Assembly (NCBI GenBank): GCA_005882315.1
Contig: VBAR01000003.1
Location: 1-64,000, forward strand
Reading direction: 5' to 3'
Length of the DNA stretch: 64,000 nt
Origin: Bacteroidota bacterium
Lineage (GTDB): Bacteria; Bacteroidota; Bacteroidia; Chitinophagales; Chitinophagaceae
Part shown: piece after piece, positions 41,631-50,885 of the stretch
Layout: every line of letters starts with the position of its first letter
How positions within the stretch are numbered: the first letter of the stretch is position 1
Program-made: the position numbers and the translations under genes
Notes under the pieces: generated by a model
The model's database searches: none
The model's input: the letters and a program-made list of their open reading frames with translations, nothing else
What the model was told of the DNA's origin: nothing

Positions 41631-44135
41631 TTATGCTTTTGCTTTTCGGTTTCTCCACTCCATAAAAATACCAGCGAGCAACAGGATAATTAATAAAGAC
41701 TGGAATATGGTAGTGTATTTTTTACCTTTTGTATAACTATCCGGTTTAAACTCAAAACGGATATCATGTTTGCCGGCTGGCACTGCCAGTCCACGTAAAA
41801 CATAGTCAGTTTTTACGATCGGGGCTTCTTTGTTGTCAATATAAGCTTTCCATCCTCCGGGATAATACACTTCGCTGAAAACGGCAAACTGGTTGCTTGC
41901 TGCATTGAATGAATAAGTGATCTCATCATTATCATTTTTAAGCAGTGTAATACTGGCAGTACTGTCAGCTACAGGCATATTTGGAATTGATGACTTGAAA
42001 GACTCCTGCACAAACGCTGTATCTGCAGGATTGAATTTACTTATTGCGTTCATTTCTTCATCAGCATTTTTTACAAACTGAATAGTTTTCACCAGCCAGC
42101 AGGGGCCGAGAACATTTGGATTTCTTTGCATAGCAACCGTTTGCCCGTACTGCAGACTTTGTGGATTGTTTTCTTTTTGTATAAAATATTTTGCGTTAAG
42201 CATATTCAAAATGGCCGTATTACCAGTACCCAATTGCCGCTCGATGATATCTTGATAGATACGCAGTTTAGCCGCATGGTAACCGCCTATTGAATTGTGC
42301 GTATAAGAAGTGATACTCTCCTGGAAACGGTCCTGTGCAAAATTCATTACACGGAAATGCGATTTGTCCGCCTTGATAGAATCATCATAAGCAGTCTTTT
42401 GAAATACGAGCTCATTATCTGATTTTTCCTGGTATTTTTCTTTGTTCAGGTATTTGCTGTCAATCGTTATCAGGTCAACAAAAATAAATACGGTCAACAG
42501 GATCGTTGCAACAAGAGGTTTAATCGTATTACGGATCATTAACCAGATAATCAAAGCAGCCAATGCAATGAAACCAAATGAACGCATTATATCACCCATG
42601 AATAATCCTTTCCTGTCGGCCTTCAATCCATCGTAAAAAGATTTTATAGTATCCACCAGTTGCTGTTGCCCGGAACTACGGACTTGTTTCATTACTTCAT
42701 TATCCATACTATTCATGTAGTCCAATGATACGTACAGTAGTAACAATACAACAAACAGGATACCGGTTGCGATCAATCCTTTTTTCAATTGTGGCCACAA
42801 TGATTTTTTATTTTCTGTATTTACCAATGTATTTATACCCAATACGGCCAGTAGCGGAAGAAGTAATTGAGGGATCACTAATATCATGCTCGGTGCCCTG
42901 AACTTATTATAAAATGGTACGAGGTCGAATACGATATCATTAAATCCTTTGAAGAAAGAACCCCATGATAGCATAATGGAGATTATAATTGCGGCTAATA
43001 TTCCCCATTTGTATTTTTTATCTGTAATAAAAAAACCAAGTATGGCAAGAAAGCAAACAATAGCACCCATGTAAGCAGGACCATCGGTACCTACTGAGCC
43101 ATCAATACTTGTTATTCCACCCCAATAAGATGTTACCGGCAACTGATTTTGTAATTCCTGCGGCATTGTCCTTAATGCTTCAATGGCTTTTGATTTATCC
43201 TGATCTATTTCACTAAACCCACTGCTGCCTCCAAACATTCTTGGTGTTACCATAACAAGTGGCTCTGCCATTTTCAGGCTGTAAGCGAATGCATAATCTT
43301 CATCCAGGCCATTTTTTGAGGTAGTTGATTTTTTTGTTGTGGTATCGGTAAGATATGATGCGCCGCCGCGGATAGTATACTTCTGGTATTCGTAGGTTGA
43401 AAGAAGACCTACTGAATTTGTCAATACACCTATGGCCCCGGCTACTATAGCAAATGAAGCTGCAAGCAATAAATGTTTAAAATCTTTTTGCTGGATCCAC
43501 CTGATCGCAAATACAATGGTCATGATAGCAATTGCGAAAACTAAGTAATAAACGATCTGAAGGTGGTTCATAGCGATCATGGTCGCAGAGAACAAAGCCG
43601 TCAGTGCAGCGCCAATCAGGTATTTTTTATCATAGATCAAAAGCACTGATGCAAGTACTGCGGGCATATATGCTATTGAAAGCATTTTAGTATCGTGTCC
43701 TGCATGGATGATAATAGGATTGTAAGTAGCATATGCAAACGCCAAGGCTCCCATTATTCCTACCCATGGTTTTATCCGCAACACCTGTGTAAGAATATAA
43801 AAACAAATGCAGGCCAAAAAGAAAAATGAAATTGGCTTTGGCAAATTCAATGTCATGATCGTATTCACATAGCCGGGTACCACATTATTGTAAGGCACAG
43901 CGCCTATCTGGAATGCAGGCATACCGCTGAACAAACTATTTGTCCATAGAGGGCCATGTCCATGTGTCTTTTCATAATCGAAAGATTGCTGCACAGCTCC
44001 TTTCCAGTGTGTAATATCATTTTGGGCTACTACTTTTCCCTGCAATGCAGGGCTGCAATAGATAATTGCAGCGATTAAAAAGATGGCGATAGCGATAAGA
44101 TGGGGTAAAAACTTCTTTAACAAATCATTCTTCAT
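41631..44135 (-). CDS. YfhO-family multispanning membrane protein
   Basis: 834 residues, about 12-13 membrane segments in the first ~560 residues (e.g. LPHLIAIAIFLIAAIIYCSP at 10-29) with a large loop near residues 245-330, then a C-terminal periplasmic-like domain of ~230 residues and a last helix. YfhO proteins are GT-C-like and linked to lipid or teichoic-acid glycosylation in other phyla. Position beside the polysaccharide cluster fits, but its substrate is unknown. Confidence 0.82.
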   Translation of the reverse strand: MKNDLLKKFLPHLIAIAIFLIAAIIYCSPALQGKVVAQNDITHWKGAVQQSFDYEKTHGHGPLWTNSLFSGMPAFQIGAVPYNNVVPGYVNTIMTLNLPKPISFFFLACICFYILTQVLRIKPWVGIMGALAFAYATYNPIIIHAGHDTKMLSIAYMPAVLASVLLIYDKKYLIGAALTALFSATMIAMNHLQIVYYLVFAIAIMTIVFAIRWIQQKDFKHLLLAASFAIVAGAIGVLTNSVGLLSTYEYQKYTIRGGASYLTDTTTKKSTTSKNGLDEDYAFAYSLKMAEPLVMVTPRMFGGSSGFSEIDQDKSKAIEALRTMPQELQNQLPVTSYWGGITSIDGSVGTDGPAYMGAIVCFLAILGFFITDKKYKWGILAAIIISIMLSWGSFFKGFNDIVFDLVPFYNKFRAPSMILVIPQLLLPLLAVLGINTLVNTENKKSLWPQLKKGLIATGILFVVLLLLYVSLDYMNSMDNEVMKQVRSSGQQQLVDTIKSFYDGLKADRKGLFMGDIMRSFGFIALAALIIWLMIRNTIKPLVATILLTVFIFVDLITIDSKYLNKEKYQEKSDNELVFQKTAYDDSIKADKSHFRVMNFAQDRFQESITSYTHNSIGGYHAAKLRIYQDIIERQLGTGNTAILNMLNAKYFIQKENNPQSLQYGQTVAMQRNPNVLGPCWLVKTIQFVKNADEEMNAISKFNPADTAFVQESFKSSIPNMPVADSTASITLLKNDNDEITYSFNAASNQFAVFSEVYYPGGWKAYIDNKEAPIVKTDYVLRGLAVPAGKHDIRFEFKPDSYTKGKKYTTIFQSLLIILLLAGIFMEWRNRKAKA

Positions 44136-44188
44136 ACTACTTGGTTATAAGGCTGACAAAATAATGCTATTTTACACGAAATTCGGGT

Positions 44189-44497
44189 ATGCGCTGGCTA
44201 TTATTTTTGTCAAGACTGGCTTTTATTTGTGGTTTTGCTTTTGTTCTGAGTTTAGTTGCGCTTTTCTTTAAAGAAGTGCAAAACCAGGAACTGCTATCAA
44301 CAATAATTATTATTGGCTATGTAATCGGAATATTAGTGGTGCCAATTAGTTTGATTTGCTATATGGTGTTAGTGATAGTGGGAAAAAAACCGGGAACTGT
44401 TGTTCCTAAGTGGTTGTTAATCGCAAACCTTTTATTCTTTTTTATATTACTCACTTATATATTTTACCTGAATGATCCATACTATTATAAAGGATAA
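44189..44497 (+). CDS. Small membrane protein, unknown
   Basis: 102 residues with three hydrophobic segments (about 4-25, 36-65, 78-97). No family recognised. Its last 26 bp overlap the start of the transporter gene, which suggests a shared transcript. Confidence 0.6.
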   Translation: MRWLLFLSRLAFICGFAFVLSLVALFFKEVQNQELLSTIIIIGYVIGILVVPISLICYMVLVIVGKKPGTVVPKWLLIANLLFFFILLTYIFYLNDPYYYKG

Positions 44498-45263
44498 ACC
44501 AACCCGGTTGTTTATCATTCTTGCCGGTATTTTTATTACTAATGCATTAATTGCCGAGTTTATTGGCGTGAAAATTTTTTCATTGGAAACAACTCTCGGT
44601 TGGAATCCAGCCGATCTGAAATTGTTTGGTGGTTCCTATTCATTCAATCTTACCTGTGGTGTTTTATTATGGCCGGTTGTTTTTATTATGACTGATATAA
44701 TCAACGAGTATTATGGTAAAAAAGGAGTAAGGTTTCTTAGCTGGATGACAGTTTGTTTGATAGCCTTTGGTTTTTTGATCGTATTTGGCGCCATACACAC
44801 TTCATCCAATGCATGGTGGGTAACGAGTAAGCAGGAAACAGGAATAGAAAACATGAGTAAGGCGTTCAATGGTATTTACGGGCAAGGACTTGGAATCATC
44901 ATTGCATCAATGACAGCATTCCTGATCGGGCAGGTAGTGGATGTCGTGGTCTTCCATCGCATAAAAAAAGCGACTGGCGAAAAAAAGATATGGCTACGTG
45001 CAACTGGTTCAACTCTCGTATCACAATTAGTTGACAGCTTCGTTGTGTTGATGATCGCATTTTATTTTTATCCTAAACTTGTTTCAGGACAAGGAAAGCC
45101 CTGGCCAATCGATCAATTGCTTGCTATTTGTATTGTTAACTACATCTATAAATTCATAGTTGCAATCCTGCTTACACCTGTGATCTATCTTATTCATGGT
45201 TGGATAGAAAGATATCTTGGTCACGAAAAAGCAGCGGAGATGAAGGCTGCGGCTATGGCGTAA
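44472..45263 (+). CDS. yhhQ: Queuosine precursor transporter
   Basis: 263 residues, six membrane segments. YhhQ family: NALIAEFIGVKIF, ITDIINEYYGKKGVRFL-type loop (here VFIMTDIINEYYGKKG), TGSTLVSQLVDSFVVL and a KPWPIDQLLAICIVNYIYKF region. Imports preQ0/preQ1 for tRNA queuosine. Full length. Confidence 0.9.
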   Translation: MIHTIIKDKPTRLFIILAGIFITNALIAEFIGVKIFSLETTLGWNPADLKLFGGSYSFNLTCGVLLWPVVFIMTDIINEYYGKKGVRFLSWMTVCLIAFGFLIVFGAIHTSSNAWWVTSKQETGIENMSKAFNGIYGQGLGIIIASMTAFLIGQVVDVVVFHRIKKATGEKKIWLRATGSTLVSQLVDSFVVLMIAFYFYPKLVSGQGKPWPIDQLLAICIVNYIYKFIVAILLTPVIYLIHGWIERYLGHEKAAEMKAAAMA

Positions 45264-45293
45264 GCTATTTAAAGCAGTGTCTCATTCTAAGTA

Positions 45294-45761
45294 CTAAATA
45301 CTTCTTGTTCCCTTCAGCATTCTGACTACGATCTTATCAATCGGTAATGTCACTACATCTTCATTGAAATCTTTCCAATCAATGAAACGAAAGGTTTCAA
45401 TTTCATTTTCCCGTTCGTAAATCGCTAATTGGTTTTCATCGAAATCAAATGGCTTATCACGAAGAGGAACGGAGATCGGCTCTAATGCCTTTGCATAATA
45501 ATAAATAGAAAGTATCTGCTGTCCTTCACGGAAAGCACTGGGCTGGTAATAATCGGTAGTATAAATATGGTCGCCAACTTCAACAAGTAAATTAATTTCT
45601 TCTTTAAATTCACGTTTCAGACAATCTCTTGTGCCTTCACCTAAATCCAATCCACCGCCGGGAAATTTAGTAAAAAAACCGCCACGTATATATTCATCAC
45701 TAACCAGCACTTGCTTTTGTTCATTAATTAAAATGCCATACACCCTGACTGTAATGCTCAT
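45294..45761 (-). CDS. NUDIX hydrolase
   Basis: 155 residues. Nudix box GGLDLGEGTRDCLKREFKEE: Gly, then x5-Glu, x7-Arg-Glu, x2-Glu-Glu all in register; the final Gly is Asn. Hydrolyses a nucleoside diphosphate-linked compound; substrate unknown. Third gene of dapF-DinB-NUDIX, overlapping DinB by 4 bp. Confidence 0.9.
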   Translation of the reverse strand: MSITVRVYGILINEQKQVLVSDEYIRGGFFTKFPGGGLDLGEGTRDCLKREFKEEINLLVEVGDHIYTTDYYQPSAFREGQQILSIYYYAKALEPISVPLRDKPFDFDENQLAIYERENEIETFRFIDWKDFNEDVVTLPIDKIVVRMLKGTRSI

Positions 45762-46282
45762 TGATTTCTTTGTTTAATGATATCGAGATGATGTTCGGTA
45801 TGATAGATCGTGAAGTAACATAGCTCCCTCAAAGTGATTTTGCCCAGTAGGGGATGAGGGGCTAAATAATTATCAAGCTGTTCGTCTTTCCAATTTTTTT
45901 TGAGAGAATTAAAATATGCCTGCAAACTTTTTCCCCATTTGTCAATCAATTCCTCCTTTGAAATACCAGTTATTATTTTCGGTACAAAAACACCTGAGGC
46001 TTTTCCACCGGCAGCCAGTTTGTTTTTATACTTCACTACCAGTTCATCAAAACTTCGCGAAGGACGGTTGGGTTTTCCAACGTAGAGTCTCACAATAAAT
46101 TTTGGTAAAGCATAAGCCAGCCGGGTCTGCTTCATAGAAACAGTAAGATGATCTATATTCTGTGCTATTGACCATTTATCTGCTGGCTGAAAGAAAAACT
46201 TTTCATTCGTTATATTCCGGCTGTAGTCTGTGAATTCACGGAATATTTTTTCGGAAGCAGTTATTATTTCAGGGAGATTCAT
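45758..46282 (-). CDS. DinB/YfiT-type four-helix protein
   Basis: 174 residues. Helical bundle with His residues of a DinB metal site: IAQNIDHLTVSM near 38-49 and FTIYHTEHHLDIIKQ near the C-terminus (H-x3-H type). Family members often act as thiol-dependent transferases or metal-dependent hydrolases. Overlaps dapF and the NUDIX gene by 4 bp each, so the three are one operon. Confidence 0.85.
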   Translation of the reverse strand: MNLPEIITASEKIFREFTDYSRNITNEKFFFQPADKWSIAQNIDHLTVSMKQTRLAYALPKFIVRLYVGKPNRPSRSFDELVVKYKNKLAAGGKASGVFVPKIITGISKEELIDKWGKSLQAYFNSLKKNWKDEQLDNYLAPHPLLGKITLRELCYFTIYHTEHHLDIIKQRNQ

Positions 46283-47070
46283 TCTTCGATATCTATTGAG
46301 CCTTCAAAAACCTTTTCTGCCGGGCCGCAGAGCCAGATATTGCTGAAGCCTTCGTCATTGTGTTTATCATACTCAACACTTAGTTTGCCGCCAGAGGTAT
46401 TTACTTCCACTTCATTAAAGCCATTATCATTATGCCAGCAAACCAGTGCAGCAGCCGTTACACCTGTGCCACAGCTTAGGGTTTCATCCTCCACACCGCG
46501 TTCATAAGTGCGGACAAATATTTTATCAGGATCATCCATCTGCTCCACAAAATTTACATTAATGCCTTCGAGTTCAAAATCCTTACTATATCGTATTTCA
46601 TGACCTTTTTTAAAAACATCTACATTCATTACATCGTTTACCATTTTTATATAATGAGGTGAACCTGTATTCAAAATAAAATCACCATGAAACTTCTTAA
46701 TATTCTCTACATCATTCATCTTTAGCGAAACAATGCCATCTGTGTCAATCTCGGCTTCATGTTCGCCATCATAGGCAATAAATTTATACAGGCTTTTATG
46801 AATGCCCAGGTTATAAGCAAATTTTACCATACAGCGTCCGCCATTGCCACACAAGCTTCCTTCTTTTCCATCGGCATTATAGTATCTCATTTCAAAATCA
46901 TAACCCGGTTTTTCATTCAGCATCATTAATCCATCAGCGCCAATTCCAAAACGACGGTCACAGATACGACGTATCTGGTCAAGCCTGATGTCTTTATATT
47001 GACCTGTTCTGTTATCCAGTATCACAAAGTCATTTCCGGTTCCCTGGTATTTATGAAAATTTATTTTCAT
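46279..47070 (-). CDS. dapF: Diaminopimelate epimerase
   Basis: 263 residues. Interconverts LL- and meso-diaminopimelate for lysine and peptidoglycan. Both catalytic Cys are present: SLCGNGGRCMVKFA and ETLSCGTGVTAAAL. N-terminus MKINFHKYQGTGNDFVILDN is canonical. First gene of the overlapping dapF-DinB-NUDIX run. Confidence 0.97.
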   Translation of the reverse strand: MKINFHKYQGTGNDFVILDNRTGQYKDIRLDQIRRICDRRFGIGADGLMMLNEKPGYDFEMRYYNADGKEGSLCGNGGRCMVKFAYNLGIHKSLYKFIAYDGEHEAEIDTDGIVSLKMNDVENIKKFHGDFILNTGSPHYIKMVNDVMNVDVFKKGHEIRYSKDFELEGINVNFVEQMDDPDKIFVRTYERGVEDETLSCGTGVTAAALVCWHNDNGFNEVEVNTSGGKLSVEYDKHNDEGFSNIWLCGPAEKVFEGSIDIEE

Positions 47071-47074
47071 AACT

Positions 47075-47522
47075 AGTGGTTAGTAGCGAGTGGCTAGTTG
47101 GGTTTAGAGTTAAGGTTTTCGATCATTTTGCTTAGCATCCTGAAAACTGATTCAAGATATTCTTCAAGTTCTTTTATCTGGCCTTTTTTATAATAATTCA
47201 GTACGATGGCTATCTCAAACTGTGTATCCATTTCAACAAGAGAACTTCTCGATATTTCATAAAATCTTTTCTTTTCTAATTTCGAAATCCGTGATGCACC
47301 TTCTGCAATATTACTTGAAATAGAGATTGCTGAACGTCGGATTTGGGAAATAAGTACATACTGTTCTTCTTTAGGGAATGAAGCGGTTGCTTTGTATACT
47401 TCTTTTATAAGATTTACTGACATCTGATAAACATCCAGTTTTTTGTGTGATAGTTGTAACATATGTATAAGGTTTGGTTACAATGAATTCTCATAGCCAA
47501 CTCGCCACTTGCTTCTAACCAT
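47075..47522. repeat. Imperfect inverted repeat flanking the four-helix gene
   Basis: Left arm GGTTAGTAGCGAGTGGCTAG + TTGG (47078-47101) and right arm CCAACTCGCCACTTGCTTCT + AACC (47497-47520) are inverted, 21 of 24 bases pairing, ~395 bp apart. The left arm also shows four 7-bp units from 47075 (AGTGGTT, AGTAGCG, AGTGGCT, AGTTGGG). The left arm includes the last codons and stop of the gene. Confidence 0.8.
47094..47462 (-). CDS. IVP-like four-helix-bundle protein
   Basis: 122 residues. Matches the 23S-rRNA intervening-sequence protein/four-helix family: HKKLDVYQMSVNLIKEVYK, LISQIRRSAISISSNIAEGA (the family core), RFYEISRSSLVEMDTQFEIA. In spirochaetes such genes lie in rRNA intervening sequences flanked by inverted repeats. 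Here the gene lies between dapF and a phosphorylase gene, still flanked by inverted repeats. Function of the protein is unknown. Confidence 0.9.
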   Translation of the reverse strand: MLQLSHKKLDVYQMSVNLIKEVYKATASFPKEEQYVLISQIRRSAISISSNIAEGASRISKLEKKRFYEISRSSLVEMDTQFEIAIVLNYYKKGQIKELEEYLESVFRMLSKMIENLNSKPN

Positions 47523-47531
47523 TTACCTTAC

Positions 47532-48410
47532 TTAAATTTGACTTGCAAATATCTCAATAAATTTTTTAATCAGGGTTTCCACGGCAGCTTTTCCATCTTT
47601 TGAAAACTCTTTCTTTACCCTGTTGGCTACAATGGCATTAATGGCAAGACAATTATGCCCTAGTAGTTTTCCTAAGCCATATATTGCTGAGGTTTCCATT
47701 TCAAAATTAGTAATTCGATGCTGACCAAAACGGAACTCAGTTAAACGGTTAATAAGGTCAGGACTTCGTAAACCTAATCTCAAAACTCTCCCTTGTGGCC
47801 CGTAAAAACCGGGACAGGTAACGGTGATGCCATTATGAAACCCATGTACAAAATGCTTGAGCAGGGAAGAAGCTGCACTGCTGATATAAGGATAACTCAT
47901 TTGCCCGTGCATTTGAGTATGTGTAACAAATGAATGTAGTAATTGTTTGTCTTCTTCGTTTTGCTCGTGACGGTAAAAATTCAGGAGGTTGTCAACACCC
48001 AATCCATGTGTAGAGGCCACAAAGCTATCAATCGGTATATCTGCCTGTAGCGAACCGGAAGTACCGATGCGGATAATATTAAGTGTTTTTAACTGCGGCT
48101 TGATCGTTCTTGTTTCAAAATCAATATTGGCCAGCGCATCCAATTCATTCATTACGATATCAATATTATCCGGACCAATACCGGATGAAAGCACCGTAAT
48201 GCGTTTATTATTTACAATACCAGTATGAGAAATAAACTCCCTGTGCTGTTGTTTTACTTCGATCTTATCAAAATATTTACTTACTTCTTTTACCCGGTCA
48301 GGGTCGCCAACTGTGACAATAGTGCCTCCAATTTCCTCCGGTCTTAAATCGAGATGATAAACTGCACCCCGGTTGTTAATTATTAGTTCCGATTCAGCGA
48401 TCCTGCTCAT
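47532..48410 (-). CDS. Nucleoside phosphorylase, uridine/purine type
   Basis: 292 residues. Family-1 nucleoside phosphorylase: GGTIVTVGDPDRVKEVSKYF, VLSSGIGPDNIDIVMNELD, IRIGTSGSLQADIPIDSFV and FEMETSAIYGLGKLLGH (ribose/base site). Cleaves a nucleoside with phosphate. Uridine is the more likely substrate by motif, but base preference cannot be fixed by eye. Confidence 0.9.
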   Translation of the reverse strand: MSRIAESELIINNRGAVYHLDLRPEEIGGTIVTVGDPDRVKEVSKYFDKIEVKQQHREFISHTGIVNNKRITVLSSGIGPDNIDIVMNELDALANIDFETRTIKPQLKTLNIIRIGTSGSLQADIPIDSFVASTHGLGVDNLLNFYRHEQNEEDKQLLHSFVTHTQMHGQMSYPYISSAASSLLKHFVHGFHNGITVTCPGFYGPQGRVLRLGLRSPDLINRLTEFRFGQHRITNFEMETSAIYGLGKLLGHNCLAINAIVANRVKKEFSKDGKAAVETLIKKFIEIFASQI

Positions 48411-48510
48411 TTTTTGGGGTTTATAGCTAAAATTTATGCCTCAAATGTTATACATTTGCTGCGTTTCGGGTTTAAAATTAAATATACAATTTACAACCTG
48501 AAATAAATTC

Positions 48511-48581
48511 GGTTCTGTGGCCGAGTGGCTAGGCTGAGCTCTGCAAAAGCTCCTACAGCGGTTCGAATCCGCTCGGAACCT
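48511..48581 (+). tRNA. tRNA-Cys (GCA)
   Basis: 71 nt. Acceptor GGTTCTG/CGGAACC (one U-G pair), D arm GCC/GGC, anticodon arm GAGCT-CTGCAAA-AGCTC giving anticodon GCA, T arm AGCGG-TTCGAAT-CCGCT, discriminator T. CCA is not encoded. A strong terminator follows. Confidence 0.95.
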
Positions 48582-48594
48582 CGAAAGAACAAAG

Positions 48595-48637
48595 CAAAGG
48601 CCTGCAAAAAATTATTTTGCAGGCCTTTGTATTTTTT
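48595..48637 (+). terminator. Terminator after tRNA-Cys
   Basis: 15-bp stem CAAAGGCCTGCAAAA / TTTTGCAGGCCTTTG with a 5-nt loop, followed by TATTTTTT. Confidence 0.9.
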
Positions 48638-48741
48638 GACCCTTGCAATCAAGGATTACTATACATATTACGATAATGTAGAAAGAATAAAAAATACCGA
48701 AGATAAAATTAGACGAGCAAAGCAGTTGCTAGCTACCAGCC

Positions 48742-49032
48742 TTAATCGTCTTCTTCCTCTTTAACCAAGTTTCCTTTTTCATCAAATTCTGCCTTCATCT
48801 TTTTACCATTCAGTATGAATTTGGCTTTATATGTTTCAATTGTATCCTCATGGGCATCTTCCCACCTTATATCCGAAGCTGAGGAATATTTTACACTAAA
48901 TGCTGATTGAACAGATTCAGGTACATCGCCAACAGGTATTTCTTTATCGTCTTTGGCATCTTTCTTACTATCGCAAGACTGAAGAATGAGTAACGAAAAA
49001 CTGATAACGGTTGCAACAATTATTTTTTTCAT
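48742..49032 (-). CDS. PepSY-like small lipoprotein
   Basis: 96 residues from the ATG giving MKKIIVATVISFSLLILQSC; a 3-residue extension to 49041 is less likely. Lipobox Cys, then a PepSY-like beta-lactamase-inhibitor-type domain (VPESVQSAFSVKYSSASDIR, ETYKAKFILNGKKMKAEFDE). Envelope-anchored; family often binds calcium or modulates proteases. Confidence 0.8.
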   Translation of the reverse strand: MKKIIVATVISFSLLILQSCDSKKDAKDDKEIPVGDVPESVQSAFSVKYSSASDIRWEDAHEDTIETYKAKFILNGKKMKAEFDEKGNLVKEEEDD

Positions 49033-49271
49033 TGGAAACATTTTCCAAAAACTTGCAAATGTGATGCCGGGAAGAAGAAAAGAAGTGAAAGGGGCAATCT
49101 TAAAAAAATGTCTTGACTTGTATTCTGTATTCGGGAATTAGGAAATGATAAAGTGGTATGCCATTTGTCGGAAATTTCAGATAAAAATATGAGTGTTCCG
49201 CAGGATTAATCCTATGAAGCGATCAATGAATAGGAGCTAAACAATTTATTTGAACCTCTGAAACTTTATTT

Positions 49272-50870
49272 ATGCCAACGTTACAAAAAGAAGCCACTAT
49301 ACAAAAAGATACAATTACTTCTGGAGAAAACCAACCTTATTGGATCGACGCTGTTCCTCAATTAACTTTTGAAACTTTAAGTAATGATATTGATACCGAA
49401 GTTTTGATCATAGGGGCAGGAATAGCTGGTTTGACTACAGCATATTGTCTTGCTTCATCAGGAAGAAAAGTTGTGGTGATCGAAGATGGCTTGCCCGGAA
49501 GTGGTGAAAGCGGCAGAACGACGGCTCATTTGACCAATGCTTTGGATGATCGTTATTATACCCTTCAAAAAATATTTGGAGAAGAAAAAACAAAGCTTGC
49601 TGCACAAAGTCATAGTGCAGCAATTGATTGGATCGAAGAAACGATACGCAAGGAAAATATTGATTGTGATTTTATGCGATTGGATGGATATTTATTTCTT
49701 CATCCAACAGATAAGAAAGAATCTTTACAAAAAGAGTTAGAAGCAACTCATGCTGCAGGGCTGCAAACTGAGCTTATAAAATCTATTCCTGGCATAGCTG
49801 AAAGTGGCCACTGCATTCATTTTCCCAGGCAAGGACAATTTCATATTATGAAATACCTGAATGGACTTGCAAAAGCTATTGAAAGAATGGGAGTAAAAAT
49901 TTTTACAAACACTCATGCCGAACGAATAAAAGATAATGTTGTTATTGCCAATGGGAAGACAATAAACGCATTAAACATAGTAGTAGCAACAAATTCGCCT
50001 GTGAACGATATTGTTACTATGCACACAAAACAATTTCCATATCGATCATATGTTATTGCAGCCATTATTGCCAAAGGTATGGTTAAGCCTGCTTTATGGT
50101 GGGATACAGGCGACCAGGATTCTACATGGATATCCCAACCTTATCATTATGTTCGCTTGCAATCTTACAACGATAATTATGATTTGCTGATCTCAGGTGG
50201 TGAAGATCATAAAACAGGGCAAGCAGGTAAGGAAGATATTCCGGAAGAAGAACGATACAAAAAATTAATTGAATGGACGAGTAAACGTTTTTCCGCAATG
50301 AAAGAAATAGTTTACCGTTGGTCGGGCCAGGTGTTAGAACCATTGGATTCACTTGCATTTATTGGAAAAAATCCAGGCAGTGAAAATATCTACATAATAA
50401 CCGGGGATTCCGGAAATGGCATGACGCATGGAACTATAGGCGGTATCCTTATCAATGATCTTATAAATGGAAAAGAAAACCCATGGGAACAAATTTATAA
50501 GCCTTCGAGGATCCCTTTAAAAGTTGGTGGAGATTATATACGAGAAGCATTAAGTATGGCGGGGCAGTATAGTGATTGGATATCAAAAGGCGACATTGAA
50601 TCCATTGACAAATTAGAAAACAATGAAGGAGCTATTGTTTCTTCTGGGGTGAAAAAACTGGCTGCTTACAAAGATGAATGGGGCGAGTTGTTTGTATTCA
50701 GCGCTACTTGTCCTCATCTTGGTTGTGTTGTTCAGTGGAATGCAGATGAAAAAACATTTGATTGTCCCTGTCACGGTTCTAGATTTACTAAAGAAGGGAA
50801 AGTGATCAATGGTCCGGCAATCTCAAATTTAAAAAGTATTGAAATAAAAAGTTTCGCTGAAAAAACCTGA
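49272..50870 (+). CDS. FAD-dependent oxidoreductase fused to a Rieske domain
   Basis: 532 residues. FAD loop VLIIGAGIAGLTTAYCLASS (about 44-63), a DAO-type middle, then a C-terminal Rieske [2Fe-2S] domain with CPHLGCVV and CPCHGS (Cys-x-His...Cys-x2-His). This DAO-Rieske fusion family is common but its substrate is not known. Followed by a convergent gene 15 bp away. Confidence 0.88.
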   Translation: MPTLQKEATIQKDTITSGENQPYWIDAVPQLTFETLSNDIDTEVLIIGAGIAGLTTAYCLASSGRKVVVIEDGLPGSGESGRTTAHLTNALDDRYYTLQKIFGEEKTKLAAQSHSAAIDWIEETIRKENIDCDFMRLDGYLFLHPTDKKESLQKELEATHAAGLQTELIKSIPGIAESGHCIHFPRQGQFHIMKYLNGLAKAIERMGVKIFTNTHAERIKDNVVIANGKTINALNIVVATNSPVNDIVTMHTKQFPYRSYVIAAIIAKGMVKPALWWDTGDQDSTWISQPYHYVRLQSYNDNYDLLISGGEDHKTGQAGKEDIPEEERYKKLIEWTSKRFSAMKEIVYRWSGQVLEPLDSLAFIGKNPGSENIYIITGDSGNGMTHGTIGGILINDLINGKENPWEQIYKPSRIPLKVGGDYIREALSMAGQYSDWISKGDIESIDKLENNEGAIVSSGVKKLAAYKDEWGELFVFSATCPHLGCVVQWNADEKTFDCPCHGSRFTKEGKVINGPAISNLKSIEIKSFAEKT

Positions 50871-50885
50871 TCATTGAGATTTTAA

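Noticed and set aside
44083-44271. 62-codon plus-strand ORF
   Set aside because: Overlaps the start of the YfhO-like gene and the better-supported ORF at 44189.
48525-48764. 79-codon plus-strand ORF
   Set aside because: Begins inside tRNA-Cys and crosses its terminator.
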